A DNA stretch of 58,925 bases from Paulinella micropora (Eukaryota; Cercozoa; Imbricatea; Euglyphida). Location of the stretch: contig BJOX01000359.1 of the NCBI GenBank assembly GCA_009731375.1, positions 372,207 through 431,131 on the forward strand, written 5' to 3'. Each line of letters opens with the position of its first letter. The first letter of the stretch is position 1. Position numbers and translations under genes: made by a program. The notes beneath the pieces were generated by a model. It did not search any database, was not told the origin of the DNA, and was given only the letters and a program-made list of their open reading frames with translations. Positions 34,728 through 46,200 of this stretch are shown one piece after another.

Positions 34728-35931
34728 TCAGGGCAAGAACCTAGATGGCACGCTTCGGTCGGGATTTTGACACTGACTCGACTCCGTCAACAGCTTCCCG
34801 TGCGGGTTGAAAGATTGGGCACGGTACGACCGGTCGGAATTTTTACGTTAAAAGTTTTTTGAGTGAGGAAGTTGCATTTACGTAAGATTAACAGTCCGGC
34901 TGAATTGAACCTTGTTTGGCTGTTTTAGTCCATGTCAATGTAGCATTTTTATGCATAAATGGAACAAGTGTCATTTCTACTGACGTCAGTTTTAATATCA
35001 CCTAGTGTTAAGTCAACTTTTCTCACACAAGCTACTGTTTCAGTGTCTGGAAATGGTCAATGCAGCAGAATTTAAATCGCTACATCGGTTCAAGGAATGC
35101 AAAACACTTTTATGCATAAAAATCACAAATTGAGTTGACCTCTGCTAGTTTTTTTGGAGAATTTTTTTTTACCTTTTTTTTGGGCAACAGCTTTCCCTCA
35201 CTTACAGCTTTTATGCATAAAAGTGTTTTCCGACAGCAGGCATGGTTTTCTACAGATTCCATAAATGATCCATTTATGGCATTTTTTTAGTGGTACTACT
35301 GCGTGACCAAGTAAGATGCCTTCTGGCAAGAGTTTTCACTCCGTTTGAGGATGCCAATTAGATTATACTTGGACCTGCCAACGTACGGCTTCATTTAACC
35401 CCCGGAGGGGTAAAATATCATTTTTGTAAGTAATAAAAACATGCCCATGTTCACACGACGGAAATATGACATATTTTTACTACTTGCAACTCGTGCTGGA
35501 AAAAAACCTGACAAAAAACAACGACTGGAAAGAAGAAATGAAGGGACGAAAAGATGACAGGATTGTTTGTGCAGGATCCCGTGAGTCAAGATGGAAGAAG
35601 GGTGGCTTTGAAACCGGTCAAGTTGTAAAAGCCAACCGGTGAGAAACCGCGCCAGTTGAACGCGAACCGTTCCAATGGGACAAACTCACCAATCCGAAGC
35701 ATGAATTTCCATGAAACAAAAATATGTCATATTTTTGAAGTTTAATGATCACAAAAACTCGTGGTGATTACCGGTTGGGAACAGTGACTGAAGCTAAAGA
35801 ATGCCCGAAAACCCTAAATCCGAACCGAGGACCGGAACAACCATCGTCAAAGCTGTCAATGTAAACTTTAAAAAAACGTGCACTACATTGTGTTCTGCTG
35901 GGAGGACGAAGAAGCCCCCGACTGAATGTCC

Positions 35932-36943
35932 TCAGAAAACCGAAGCTGCCAATGTGGACGCCCGGGCGCCACGTGCAGCTCTGCGCTCAGGAGGCCTCAG
36001 AGACTGCTGCACTGACGCGGAGGCGACAGTAGATGCTGATTCTGAAAATTGAGACACATCACTGTCAGAACTGTCTGAAGTGTCTCCAGCTTCGCTCTGC
36101 GCCAAGCCGTCAGTGTCCTCGCCGTCAGAAGCCGGTGCCTCACCTTGGCGGCGTCTTCGGCGAGGGCGAGGCAAAATGCGGTGCTGGGATGAACGTGCCT
36201 TGCCATCCGGCGGTCCATCCCCAGAGGACAAGGAAGACGATGCACTACTGAGACTTGTCAGACCTGACTCCGCACGGGCCAAATCAACGCTTTCGTCTGG
36301 ATCGTCAACGAGTCCGTGTTCAATTGCGGCACGAACAGTCACTAGCCAGTCCAAAACAGTGAGTCGACGACACCGATCCACGTTTTGGGCAAACTTCGGC
36401 AACACATCATTCATGACCTCGACCTTTAGATCGAAAGCAACAAGTCTTTGTTTCATGTCTTCTTTCAAATCCCAGTCAAGGGCTGCCCTGGCTGGGTACA
36501 TTCTCGCACGGCCATCAACAATGTCCTCGATCAGATTGGACAAGAAGTTGTAAGCAATCTGGACTTCCTCACCGCGAGGTTCAATCTTTTGGCCTTGGGA
36601 CTCAGAAGGAGGCGCAACATTGCCTCGACTGTGTGTTACCAGCAACAGGGTCTGCTCGACGTGCTGGACGGTACGACGAATCGTATGGGATCCGTGAGAG
36701 AGTGCCGCGCTACGGTGCTAAGGTTTGCTTCGCAACGCTCTTCAGAAAAGATCCCAGGGTCGTGACAAAAAGCCCTCCACGCCGGATGCTGGTGGCGCCT
36801 CTAGTAGTTAAGGGTCAGAAGGTGCAGGCACGAAACGTGCGAGTACTCGTTAGCTCTCAAGTGGAGAAGGACATGGAGGGCGCTGCAAGTAAGCAAAAAT
36901 CTGATCAGGCATGTCCTCCCTGATCATGCGGCCTAGATCTTGG
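35932..36943 (-). pseudogene. element C transposase-like last exon, tandem copy 3
   Basis: Same as the other copies. The 237-codon frame 36645-35932 is intact. One private change upstream of the open frame (TGTGTGTTACC) is visible near 36633. Confidence 0.75.
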
Positions 36944-38147
36944 TCAGGGCAAGAACCTAGATGGCACGCTTCGGTCGGGATTTTGACACTGACTCGACTC
37001 CGTCAACAGCTTCCCGTGCGGGTTGAAAGATTGGGCACGGTACGACCGGTCGGAATTTTTACGTTAAAAGTTTTTTGAGTGAGGAAGTTGCATTTACGTA
37101 AGATTAACAGTCCGGCTGAATTGAACCTTGTTTGGCTGTTTTAGTCCATGTCAATGTAGCATTTTTATGCATAAATGGAACAAGTGTCATTTCTACTGAC
37201 GTCAGTTTTAATATCACCTAGTGTTAAGTCAACTTTTCTCACACAAGCTACTGTTTCAGTGTCTGGAAATGGTCAATGCAGCAGAATTTAAATCGCTACA
37301 TCGGTTCAAGGAATGCAAAACACTTTTATGCATAAAAATCACAAATTGAGTTGACCTCTGCTAGTTTTTTTGGAGAATTTTTTTTTACCTTTTTTTTGGG
37401 CAACAGCTTTCCCTCACTTACAGCTTTTATGCATAAAAGTGTTTTCCGACAGCAGGCATGGTTTTCTACAGATTCCATAAATGATCCATTTATGGCATTT
37501 TTTTAGTGGTACTACTGCGTGACCAAGTAAGATGCCTTCTGGCAAGAGTTTTCACTCCGTTTGAGGATGCCAATTAGATTATACTTGGACCTGCCAACGT
37601 ACGGCTTCATTTAACCCCCGGAGGGGTAAAATATCATTTTTGTAAGTAATAAAAACATGCCCATGTTCACACGACGGAAATATGACATATTTTTACTACT
37701 TGCAACTCGTGCTGGAAAAAAACCTGACAAAAAACAACGACTGGAAAGAAGAAATGAAGGGACGAAAAGATGACAGGATTGTTTGTGCAGGATCCCGTGA
37801 GTCAAGATGGAAGAAGGGTGGCTTTGAAACCGGTCAAGTTGTAAAAGCCAACCGGTGAGAAACCGCGCCAGTTGAACGCGAACCGTTCCAATGGGACAAA
37901 CTCACCAATCCGAAGCATGAATTTCCATGAAACAAAAATATGTCATATTTTTGAAGTTTAATGATCACAAAAACTCGTGGTGATTACCGGTTGGGAACAG
38001 TGACTGAAGCTAAAGAATGCCCGAAAACCCTAAATCCGAACCGAGGACCGGAACAACCATCGTCAAAGCTGTCAATGTACACTTAAAAAAAACGTGCACT
38101 ACATTGTGTTCTGCTGGGAGGACGAAGAAGCCCCCGACTGAATGTCC

Positions 38148-40174
38148 TCAGAAAACCGAAGCTGCCAATGTGGACGCCCGGGCGCCACGTGCAGCTCTGC
38201 GCTCAGGAGGCCTCAGAGACTGCTGCACTGACGCGGAGGCGACAGTAGATGCTGATTCTGAAAATTGAGACACATCACTGTCAGAACTGTCTGAAGTGTC
38301 TCCAGCTTCGCTCTGCGCCAAGCCGTCAGTGTCCTCGCCGTCAGAAGCCGGTGCCTCACCTTGGCGGCGTCTTCGGCGAGGGCGAGGCAAAATGCGGTGC
38401 TGGGATGAACGTGCCTTGCCATCCGGCGGTCCATCCCCAGAGGACAAGGAAGACGATGCACTACTGAGACTTGTCAGACCTGACTCCGCACGGGCCAAAT
38501 CAACGCTTTCGTCTGGATCGTCAACGAGTCCGTGTTCAATTGCGGCACGAACAGTCACTAGCCAGTCCAAAACAGTGAGTCGACGACACCGATCCACGTT
38601 TTGGGCAAACTTCGGCAACACATCATTCATGACCTCGACCTTTAGATCGAAAGCAACAAGTCTTTGTTTCATGTCTTCTTTCAAATCCCAGTCAAGGGCT
38701 GCCCTGGCTGGGTACATTCTCGCACGGCCATCAACAATGTCCTCGATCAGATTGGACAAGAAGTTGTAAGCAATCTGGACTTCCTCACCGCGAGGTTCAA
38801 TCTTTTGGCCTTGGGACTCAGAAGGAGGCGCAACATTGCCTCGACTGTGAGTTACCAGCAACAGGGTCTGCTCGACGTGCTGGACGGTACGACGAATCGT
38901 ATGGGATCCGTGAGAGAGTGCCGCGCTACGGTGCTAAGGTTTGCTTCGCAACGCTCTTCAGAAAAGATCCCAGGGTCGTGACAAAAAGCCCTCCACGCCG
39001 GATGCTGGTGGCGCCTCTAGTAGTTAAGGGTCAGAAGGTGCAGGCACGAAACGTGCGAGTACTCGTTAGCTCTCAAGTGGAGAAGGACATGGAGGGCGCT
39101 GCAAGTAAGCAAAAATCTGATCAGGCATGTCCTCCCTGATCACGCGGCCTAGATCTTGGGCCTGAAACACAAAGAAAAAAAATATGACATACTTTCAAGC
39201 CTCACAAACATGGCTGGCTGACCACTGGCATGAACCACTCAAAGAAAACCAGCAAACCTCCGAGGTTGGCCCTCTGCGCAGGGGTGAGCTCTTGATTGAG
39301 CTGGAAATTGTCAAGAAGGTCGGCTTGAACGTAGGGGTAAGCAAGACGAACGTAGCCCATGATCGCCGAAATCGTCTTGAGTCTAGGTTTGATCCTGAAC
39401 TTTTTGGAAGGAAAAAGCTCGTGCCAAAGGGGCCCAAAAACCTGGCGCTTAAACTCACGCCAACTCAGTCTCACAAAGGAACTTATGAACATGCCAATGG
39501 CCCAAGAAGACACACATCCAGGACTTCAAGTGCGACAAACCCCGGCTTCGATCGTACAAAGCCTGAGACATCAATTAAAAAAATATGCCATACTTTCGAA
39601 TGCATGCACAGAATGACTACCTTGTAAATCTGCTTGTAAATGTTAGAATCCACAGTAAAAAGCTGGAAACGCCAAACCTCCGATCGGCGATGCTGTAAAT
39701 CAAGTTTCTCGAGAAGTTTGATGAGGGCGTCGTTCGACGCAATGTTCTGGTCCTCCATTCTCAGACCTTTGAAAACAACTGGTTCATTGCCGGGCCGGGT
39801 GTCGACTGACAAGTCCGGGGGCAAACAAAGCGGGATCCTGGTGCACTGCTTGGAGACAGAATCATCAAAAAATCGTTTGAAATCAACGTTGTTGGTTTGA
39901 AGATCTCTCATGTTAGCTTGGGTCAAGGCAACGACCGCGTCGTCAAACAAATCCTCTGGAAAAGCATCGACCTGGCCCGGGCGAAGCACCATGCTGGGAG
40001 GGTTCTGGCGCTGAGATATCAGAATTCCGAAGACAGTCCAGAGGCCGTTGTTGTAGGGGCCTCCAAACGTTCGGCACTCCGACGTTCCGAAACTTCAAGC
40101 TGGTCGCGAAGTTGTCGAACCAAGTAGACTTCAGATCGTCGGCTCGTTTCTCCTCCACACTTGCAAAATGACAA

Positions 40175-40247
<73 letters not shown>

Positions 40248-41862
40248 GTGCTTCTCTGTCAATGGCTGATGCAAATCTGCACATGCGCCTCCATCGTCTC
40301 ACCCGTGAGGGGAGTACGAAGAATTGACGATAGGCTCTATGACACCCCCGCAAGGACAGTTCCAAATAATAATAATAATAATAATAATAAATAATGACAT
40401 TAAAAAAAAGTGCAACCAGTTTGAATGGTTCTTCCACTCTGCCTGGTCCCTCTGGACAGGGCAGAATGGAAAAAAGAAGTAACGAAGCTTCCAGGGTCAG
40501 AAGAAGAGCATTGGCATGAAATTTTACAGCGGAACAAATTTGTAATTGCATGCAAGTACCCTCCGCTAAATGAGAAACAAGTTTCACCAGGGTTGGCGCT
40601 CTTTTGCGCTTACTCTGCTCTGGAAAGCGCAGAAAAGCACGAACCAGTAACGACCGTAGGGGTCAGAATCGTAGCAAGAAATTTTACAGCGGAAGATATT
40701 TGTAATTTCTTGCCAGAATCCTCCCCAAAAAAGCAACAAGTCTCACCAGAGACTTTGAAATTCTCACGAGCATTGACATCCAACCACAGTAATCGGAAGT
40801 GTGCTCAAGTGCACTGGTGTTCTCTTCGGAAACATGTCTGTCTAATGTGATAAACAGGAGACCGAAGACGACCAGCAACAGTTTGAGTTGCTGCTCTTTT
40901 GCCCTTAACTTGTTCAAAAGGCAGAAAAGCAAGAACTAGTTACGACCGTAGACAGCGGTGTGTTCTCTACCTCGTCTTTGGGCAATCTTTCGCCAAAAAA
41001 CGAGAAAGAGTACTAGCAAAAAACAGCTCATCCGCAGAGAACCGGGTTTTCTGTGATTAGGCACACCGAGGATTTGCAAGAGTTAAACTAGTTAAAGTAC
41101 AAGTAATGAACGGAAGTGTACTTGTGGGTTTCAGAAAACACTTCAGATAAGAAAAATATGTGATATTTTTGGTAACTACACAAACTAAAAACTACAACCA
41201 AGGCAACATTTTTGAAAAGACAAAAAAATATTGCATATTTTTCAGAACAGGCCATGATCATCCAGGCGTAACGGAGGGGGGAAGGAAAGAACCTTAATTG
41301 CGCTTAGAGATGTCTTGATTTCCTGAAGGCGAATTTTACGGCGGCGATCAAACTCCTGATCGAAATCACTCTTCCAAACGATGACAAACATCGAGTCCTT
41401 CCCTGCTTAGTCCACGATGCTTGAGTTCAAGGCACAAGTCAAGCTCCCACTGGAGAAAACGCTGACCCTGTTGAAGCATGACGAAAAGAAGGAAGCACGA
41501 AAACGCTTGTCTGCCCTCCGACACAAGAATTTGGGCGTCTTGTTCTTCAATTTTGCGAAACTGACCGTTCGGATGCCTAACATGCGCTAAGTTGTGCCAA
41601 GTTCGGTAAAGTCTGTCAGGCGCGAACATTTTCACCCAAGCCTCGAAGCCAAAACCGATGAAATCGCCTGACCACGAGTGATCACAAGAGAAAAACAATG
41701 TACTGAACGTGCTACAGGCAACTTACTGGAGACAGCTTTCTTGATTTTCAGGTCTTCTTCAGCGAACGCGTTGCAGTCAGGAGCAAAAGGAGTGCCCTGG
41801 ATCGATTTTGCCACTTCAACGAAGTGGGTTCTCAGCGCAGACAGGTAACCTCGTTTGAGAAC
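38148..41862 (-). CDS. element C transposase-like protein, multi-exon, interrupted
   Basis: Visible exons are 41862-41727, 41667-41293, 40159-39621, 39562-39223 and 39161-38148. Introns are GT-AG (59, about 1133, 58 and 61 nt), at the same places in the protein as in element B. Exon 1 begins VLKRGYLSALRTHFVEVAKS, which aligns with ILKRDYLSTLKSHFKTLAQQ of element B. Later blocks are GDFIGFGFEAWVKMFAPDR, STWFDNFATSLKFRNVGVPN, FTVDSNIYK, KSWMCVFLGHWHVHKFLC and GQKIEPRG. Frame breaks (near 41390, 40080, 39475, 39105 and 38900) are at different places from those of element B, so decay or sequencing indels arose independently. The last exon is the one amplified in the tandem array. A SINE is inserted in the long intron. 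A start codon exon is not identified. Confidence 0.65.
39173..39597. repeat. element-C palindromes in the two short introns
   Basis: One near 39176-39195 (AAAAATATGACATACTTTC) in the 61-nt intron 39222-39162, and one near 39577-39597 (AAAATATGCCATACTTTC) in the 58-nt intron 39620-39563. In introns this small the palindrome makes up about a third of the length. Confidence 0.85.
40173..40394 (-). mobile_element. SINE copy without tRNA head, inside element C intron
   Basis: The minus-strand SINE body (40365-40246) matches the copy at 97-412 but lacks the tRNA-like head. It is bounded on both sides by (AAT)n tracts (40173-40245 and 40364-40394). It lies 10-230 bases from the splice acceptor of the exon starting at 40159, so it must be spliced out with the intron 41292-40160. 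Confidence 0.85.
40517..40950. repeat. diverged tandem repeat in element C intron, unit about 160 bp
   Basis: GAAATTTTACAGCGGAA with downstream CAAGTTTCACCAGGG recurs at 40517 and 40678. GCAGAAAAGCACGAACCAGT and GCAGAAAAGCAAGAACTAGT recur at about 40629 and 40921. The open frame across it is not conserved between the units (different frames), so it is not coding. Confidence 0.7.
41151..41243. repeat. two element-C palindromes in the long intron
   Basis: GAAAAATATGTGATATTTTT at about 41151-41171 and AAAAATATTGCATATTTTT at 41222-41243. The core is ATATGYGATAT-like with one mismatch in each. Confidence 0.85.
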
Positions 41863-42316
41863 CTAATATTTTCAACAAAAAAAACAGAAGTGGCGAAAAT
41901 GGTTTTACAAGGGTTGTCGGAAAACAGAAATATGGCATATTTGGACAATGGACCCTTTTTGAACAAATCCGTCCGAAAAAAAGGTAAAAAATCACTTTCA
42001 AATGATGTCTCAGAAAAAAAAATGTCATATTTCCGAAAGTGAGCCGGTTTGAGCCGACACTCGGTGCCACCAAGGCACAAAAACCGGTTTCGGACGTCAT
42101 TTTTTGGGGACGCCGGACCGGGTCCGTTTTCCATTTTTGATTGCATTTCACTATATGAGGGTGAGTTTCCGTCCCTATCAAAAGAAAAAAAAAACACGTG
42201 TTTTCAGGCCTGACTTCATTTTTTTTTGCTTCGTGACCGCTTCCGGTCAAGTTGAGCACTTTTGTTCAGGTGTCTAGATTGTTGCACTCTCAAAATCGCT
42301 TTCCGAACACTACATC
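41863..42316. promoter_or_regulatory. divergent intergenic region of element C
   Basis: Lies between the first recognised exon of the minus-strand gene and the start of the plus-strand partner. It holds two element-C palindromes (about 41925-41945, AAATATGGCATATTT; and 42013-42034, AAAATGTCATATTT). Promoters of both genes and perhaps a first exon of the transposase-like gene should be here. Confidence 0.5.
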
Positions 42317-43241
42317 ATGGGTGGTCCCTCTGTCAACAAGTCTTACCTCACCTACAAATGGTGGATCACACCTGTGTTGCAGCTCATGGTCTCTGATCTG
42401 GAGTTTGGAGGAGAGCATGGGACTGAGCACACGGGTCGAGTCGAGAGCTCTGACGATCTCGGTTTCGTGTGGAGGTTTGACTGTAAGCCAAAAGGTGCTT
42501 CTACTTTCAACTACAACCCTCGACTTTGGCACATCCAGGTGTGGGTAAAGGACGAAAGCAAAGAGGAAGGTGAAGACTTCAAGACGTACGGATTGATGGA
42601 TGAACTGTGCCTCACTAACGCTTACTTTGTGGCCTGGCCTGAGGAGGGTGTGACCTGGGACGAGAAGGTGTACGACATGTTGTCCAAAGGCCCAAACTGT
42701 GCAGCTCCTACAAGTCAGCAAGCTCTCTCCTTTGTTGTAGTTGTTTGTTGTTGCTTTGTGTCTGTTGTTGTAGTTGTTGCTTAGATTTGAACAAGTTTGA
42801 ATTATGGGCTGTGACTTCACGGCGGCCATGCTTGCCCGAACTGTTTTTTTGGGTTTGGGTCACTATGATTGTTTTGTTTTGCTCCTGGTTTAGGGGCTGC
42901 GAACGCTTACCTCAAGCAATTTCAAGAAAGGATGGATGATGATGCTGAGGTCTTGAAACCAAAAATATGCCATATTTTTCTTTTGAGCTTCAATGTCTCA
43001 CGATTTTTTGTTCCACTTCGTTTTTGTTTTTCCGCCTCCAAAAAATATGTCATATTTTTTATCAGAGTCTCTCGTCTTCAACCACGACGTCATCAATGTG
43101 TCTCGTGTTGAAAATATGCCATATTCTTCAACTTAGGATGGTTCCAAGCAGGAGGCCAAGGGCTGGTGGGTGCTGGGACCTTTCCCTCATTCGGTCTAGT
43201 GGACAATCTAACTTTCTTTCTCTCCACTTCCTCCGTGTGTG
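42317..43241 (+). CDS. element C partner protein, 3-4 exons
   Basis: Exon 1 is 42317-42713 (132 codons plus 1 base) and exon 2 is 42894-42949. The intron between (180 nt, GT-AG) is in the same place and phase as in element B, after an Ala-Pro-Thr. Exon 1 reads NKSYLTYKWWITPVLQLMVS, then NPRLWHIQVWVKDESKEEGE and AWPEEGVTWDEKVYDMLSKG, homologous to the element B partner. Exon 2 is a short helix (AANAYLKQFQERMDDDAE). The next intron starts at 42950. Its acceptor is either 43065, giving a small Ser/Thr exon 43066-43098, or 43136. The last part is uncertain, and a stop is reached at about 43239-43241 in one reading. Palindromes are absent from intron 1 and present three times between 42950 and 43136. 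Confidence 0.65.
42960..43127. repeat. three element-C palindromes after partner exon 2
   Basis: AAAAATATGCCATATTTTTC at about 42960, AAAAAATATGTCATATTTTT at 43038 and GAAAATATGCCATATTCTTC at 43110. The last lies in what may be a separate 38-nt intron. Confidence 0.9.
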
Positions 43242-46200
43242 AGTTTGAGAGGTGGCGTCGTTCTCTGTTACCTGGACAAGTCATTGACTGTTGTTGCGAT
43301 TGCTTATGGTGCTGTTGGTCTGTGGCGTTGGGGGGGTGGGAGGGTGTTCTTACTACTCCTTGTGGAGCTGTCTTTAGTAGCGTGGCATCCTTTCTTTGAG
43401 ACTTTTCCCCCTTTCCTCTGCTTTGGTGTGAGACTTGCTGTCGGTTGGTGAGGCGTTGGGGCCTCGTTTCTTTTCCTTCTTCACGTCCCTTTCCTTTTCC
43501 CCCCTTACCCATCTTTTGTTGGCTGGTTCGGTTAGAGGATACCGGGCCTGAGCTTGGTGTAGTTCACTCGTTGTTTGCCATGTGGGGGAAAAGCGGTAGG
43601 TTTGGTACTCTATCGTTCACTCTCCGTACCAACACATAGGTATGGAGTAAGTTAAGAACAGACACCGGACGTTGGACCTTTTGGGTATGAAGGGGACACA
43701 GCCCAGTAGTGGGGCATTTCTCTCGGTTTAATGTTTAATCGGTTGGGGGACACAGCTCAGTACTAGCCGTGGGACTTGGAGGTGTAGGACTTTCGTTTTC
43801 TGTGGAAATTTGCTGGTCAGTTTTGGAGCAAACCGATTGGACATTTGGTTTCGTCGTCTTTGGCGGGGTGTCGAGCACCAGTGAGGACAGTTCGTTTCAG
43901 TTTCTAACTTTGATTACCAGTTCGGACTTTGGTGGCTGTCCGGTCGGCTTTCCGTTTGGATGACGTTTTCGGCAGCCTTTCTCTTCCTCTGAGAATCTCT
44001 CTTACTTCTCAGAGGCGGCGTGCAGCCTTTAGGGTGGCTGCAGGTGTTGGATTTGTTTTGCATGGCAGTTTTCTTTGTTTTGGCATGGAGTGACAGAGTT
44101 GGTGGGTTTCGCAAGTAGCCGGATGGACTGCAGTAGCGCCCGGTTTGGTTCGGAATGGCGCTCAGGTGGCAACTGCGTTAGGTGGGGCAGTTCGCCTGTG
44201 CCAGGAAGGACATTTGGTTTATTTCAGTGCTTGCTTTGTTTTCGGCCCGGATGGTTGGACTAGGGCCGAGAGTGGACTTCTGGTTAGTGTGCACGCTCGT
44301 CGGCGTCGTTTGGACTGGTCTTGCGGAATCATGTGTGCACATAGTGACTTTCAGCTCCTGGTCGGGGCTATTCTTATGGCGCGCTTGTTTTGGATATATT
44401 TGCCATACTGGATTGGCGAACAATTTACTTTTGGTTAGCGCGTGGACATTGAGCCCATCGGTGGGCGGATTGCAATGCTTCAGTTTCATACTCTTCAGTG
44501 GTTATTTCGGTGGAGTTGTCGGCTGCGTGGCTACGGCGCGGAGCAGCGGCGACGATGGCAAGGTTCAACGGTGGGTCTGTCTTCGTGACAGACCCCAAAT
44601 CAGGCCGCCTCCCCTCCTACTCGTTCTTTGTCTTTGTTGTCGGGTGATGGAGTTCGCTCTTCAGTTTGCAGTTTTAGGCGAGGCACATGCTGCACCTGCT
44701 GTACATGTTGCGGTGTGAGCCACAGAATCGTGGGAGCTCCGCAGCGAGCGTGGGGGAGGATGGCGCCAGAAACCGCTACTTTGTTTTGGTTCGTCTGCGG
44801 TGGTTTCCGTCTGGGTTTGTTTCAACAGGCGGTGGTGGCCCAGGTTGTGGGGCATGGTGGACGGTCTTGTTTGCGACGTTTGGTTCAGAGCTGTTGGTGG
44901 CAGGAGCCACAGTGAAATGGTTGAAGTGGCTTTCAGCGGCGGTTGTTTTCCCCTCATTCCGGAAGGAGGGATGAAGGACACGAACATTTGGCAATTGGGC
45001 TGTCACATTTTTTGGAGCTTTGGCGTGGTTGTGCCTTCGGTTTGGTTTGGGCGCGGCCTATTCTTCCGGCAATGTGGAACCAGGTGTCAGTCATTTCTTT
45101 CCCTCACTTTGCGGGGTGGCTATTTCGGTCCCTGCGTTGTTTGTACGGAGTCGGCGGCATACCGCCGGATTGTCAGCAGAGGGGGAGGGCATGAGCCCAT
45201 GGATTTCGGGTAGCGGTTCGCTTTTGCGGTTTGGCCGGTAGGCCGGATGTTCTGAATCAGTGTGCCCGGATGGAAGGTGTGTATGTTTTTGGGCAGGGAT
45301 GACCGTTTGGAGGTCAAAAATTTTTCATACTCAGGCATGTGCGAGCACGGAAGGCGCGAAAGGACGGTGGAGCTAATCAGCTTGGTCTACGGTGGCTACC
45401 GTGGAAGGCGCCGGAGAGGAAATGGCGGCGCGGTGGCGAGCTATGTGGATGCTCGGTCTTGGCAAAGACCTCAATTTCTGGACGTTGGGACCAGGTGTCG
45501 GGCAGGTGCCCAGTGGCAAGGGAAGGGGGAGTTACCTGCAGTCTGGACGGTGGGTCGCCCTCCGGGGCGGGTCATGCGTCAATTTGTGGAACGACGATTT
45601 CAACTTGATTACTTTTATTTTGACTGCTCTTTTAGTCGGACCTCAGGGCAGTGTGTTTGCCCGTGTTCTAATTTACCGTTGATTGGTAGAGTTTTATGTG
45701 TGTGAGCATATATTCAGCCTTTATTTCATATGATTGTTGGTTTGCATACATATGCATGGCGTCATTGATTTTCTTTTACCTGTTGGGTTACATGCGGTGA
45801 TATTGAGGTTTGGCTTAAGGTTAAGCAGGAATAGTAACTGCATGCATTTACATCTGGTGATTGTTAATGCTTTGTCGTACATTTTTGTGTTTGTCGTTTT
45901 GAAGCGAAGTTAGGTTCTGCAATGTTTGTTGTGCATTCAATTGGTACGTTGATGTATTTGGATCATATTTGACTTTGATTGTCTGATATGCTTTGTTGAT
46001 GTATCCGGACTGCCTATCGCCAGGGGCGATTCAGGAGAGTATGGGCTTTCTGATATGGCTCGAATGTTTCTTCTGGTCAGACCTTGCAAAATTTTCGCTG
46101 TTATTAAGTAGTAATTTTGTTCATCTGAGTACAGGGTGAGACTTGTGTGTTGGGTAGTGTTGCACTCAGGCTTGGGATGGGGATAGTTTTGCTCTTTATT

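Larger units (their letters stand above)
30296..39160. repeat. four tandem copies of a 2,216-bp unit
   Basis: Units start at about 30296, 32512, 34728 and 36944, and match almost base for base. A few private changes exist: several substitutions distinguish unit 1, and unit 3 has GTAAACTTT for GTACACTTA near 35861. Each unit contains the last 17 bases plus the 3' flank of element B, then, in opposite orientation, the 3' flank and the complete last exon of element C. The join reads CTAGATCTTGG then TCAGGGCAAGAACC. The break lies 2 bases inside the element C exon that begins at 39161. The array is a recent amplification or an assembly error. Confidence 0.95.

Noticed and set aside
30963-37805. 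The repeated 64-codon minus-strand ORF (MTHGILHKQSC type) in each tandem unit
   Set aside because: It lies in the 3' flank, is identical only because the units are recent copies, and overlaps an element-C palindrome. No coding evidence.
40425-40850. A 141-codon ORF in the element C intron
   Set aside because: The underlying DNA is a diverged tandem repeat whose two units are read in different frames, so the protein is not conserved.
42780-45705. Many overlapping plus-strand ORFs in the GT-rich region
   Set aside because: All three frames are open because of base composition. No motif, splice support or conservation favours one.
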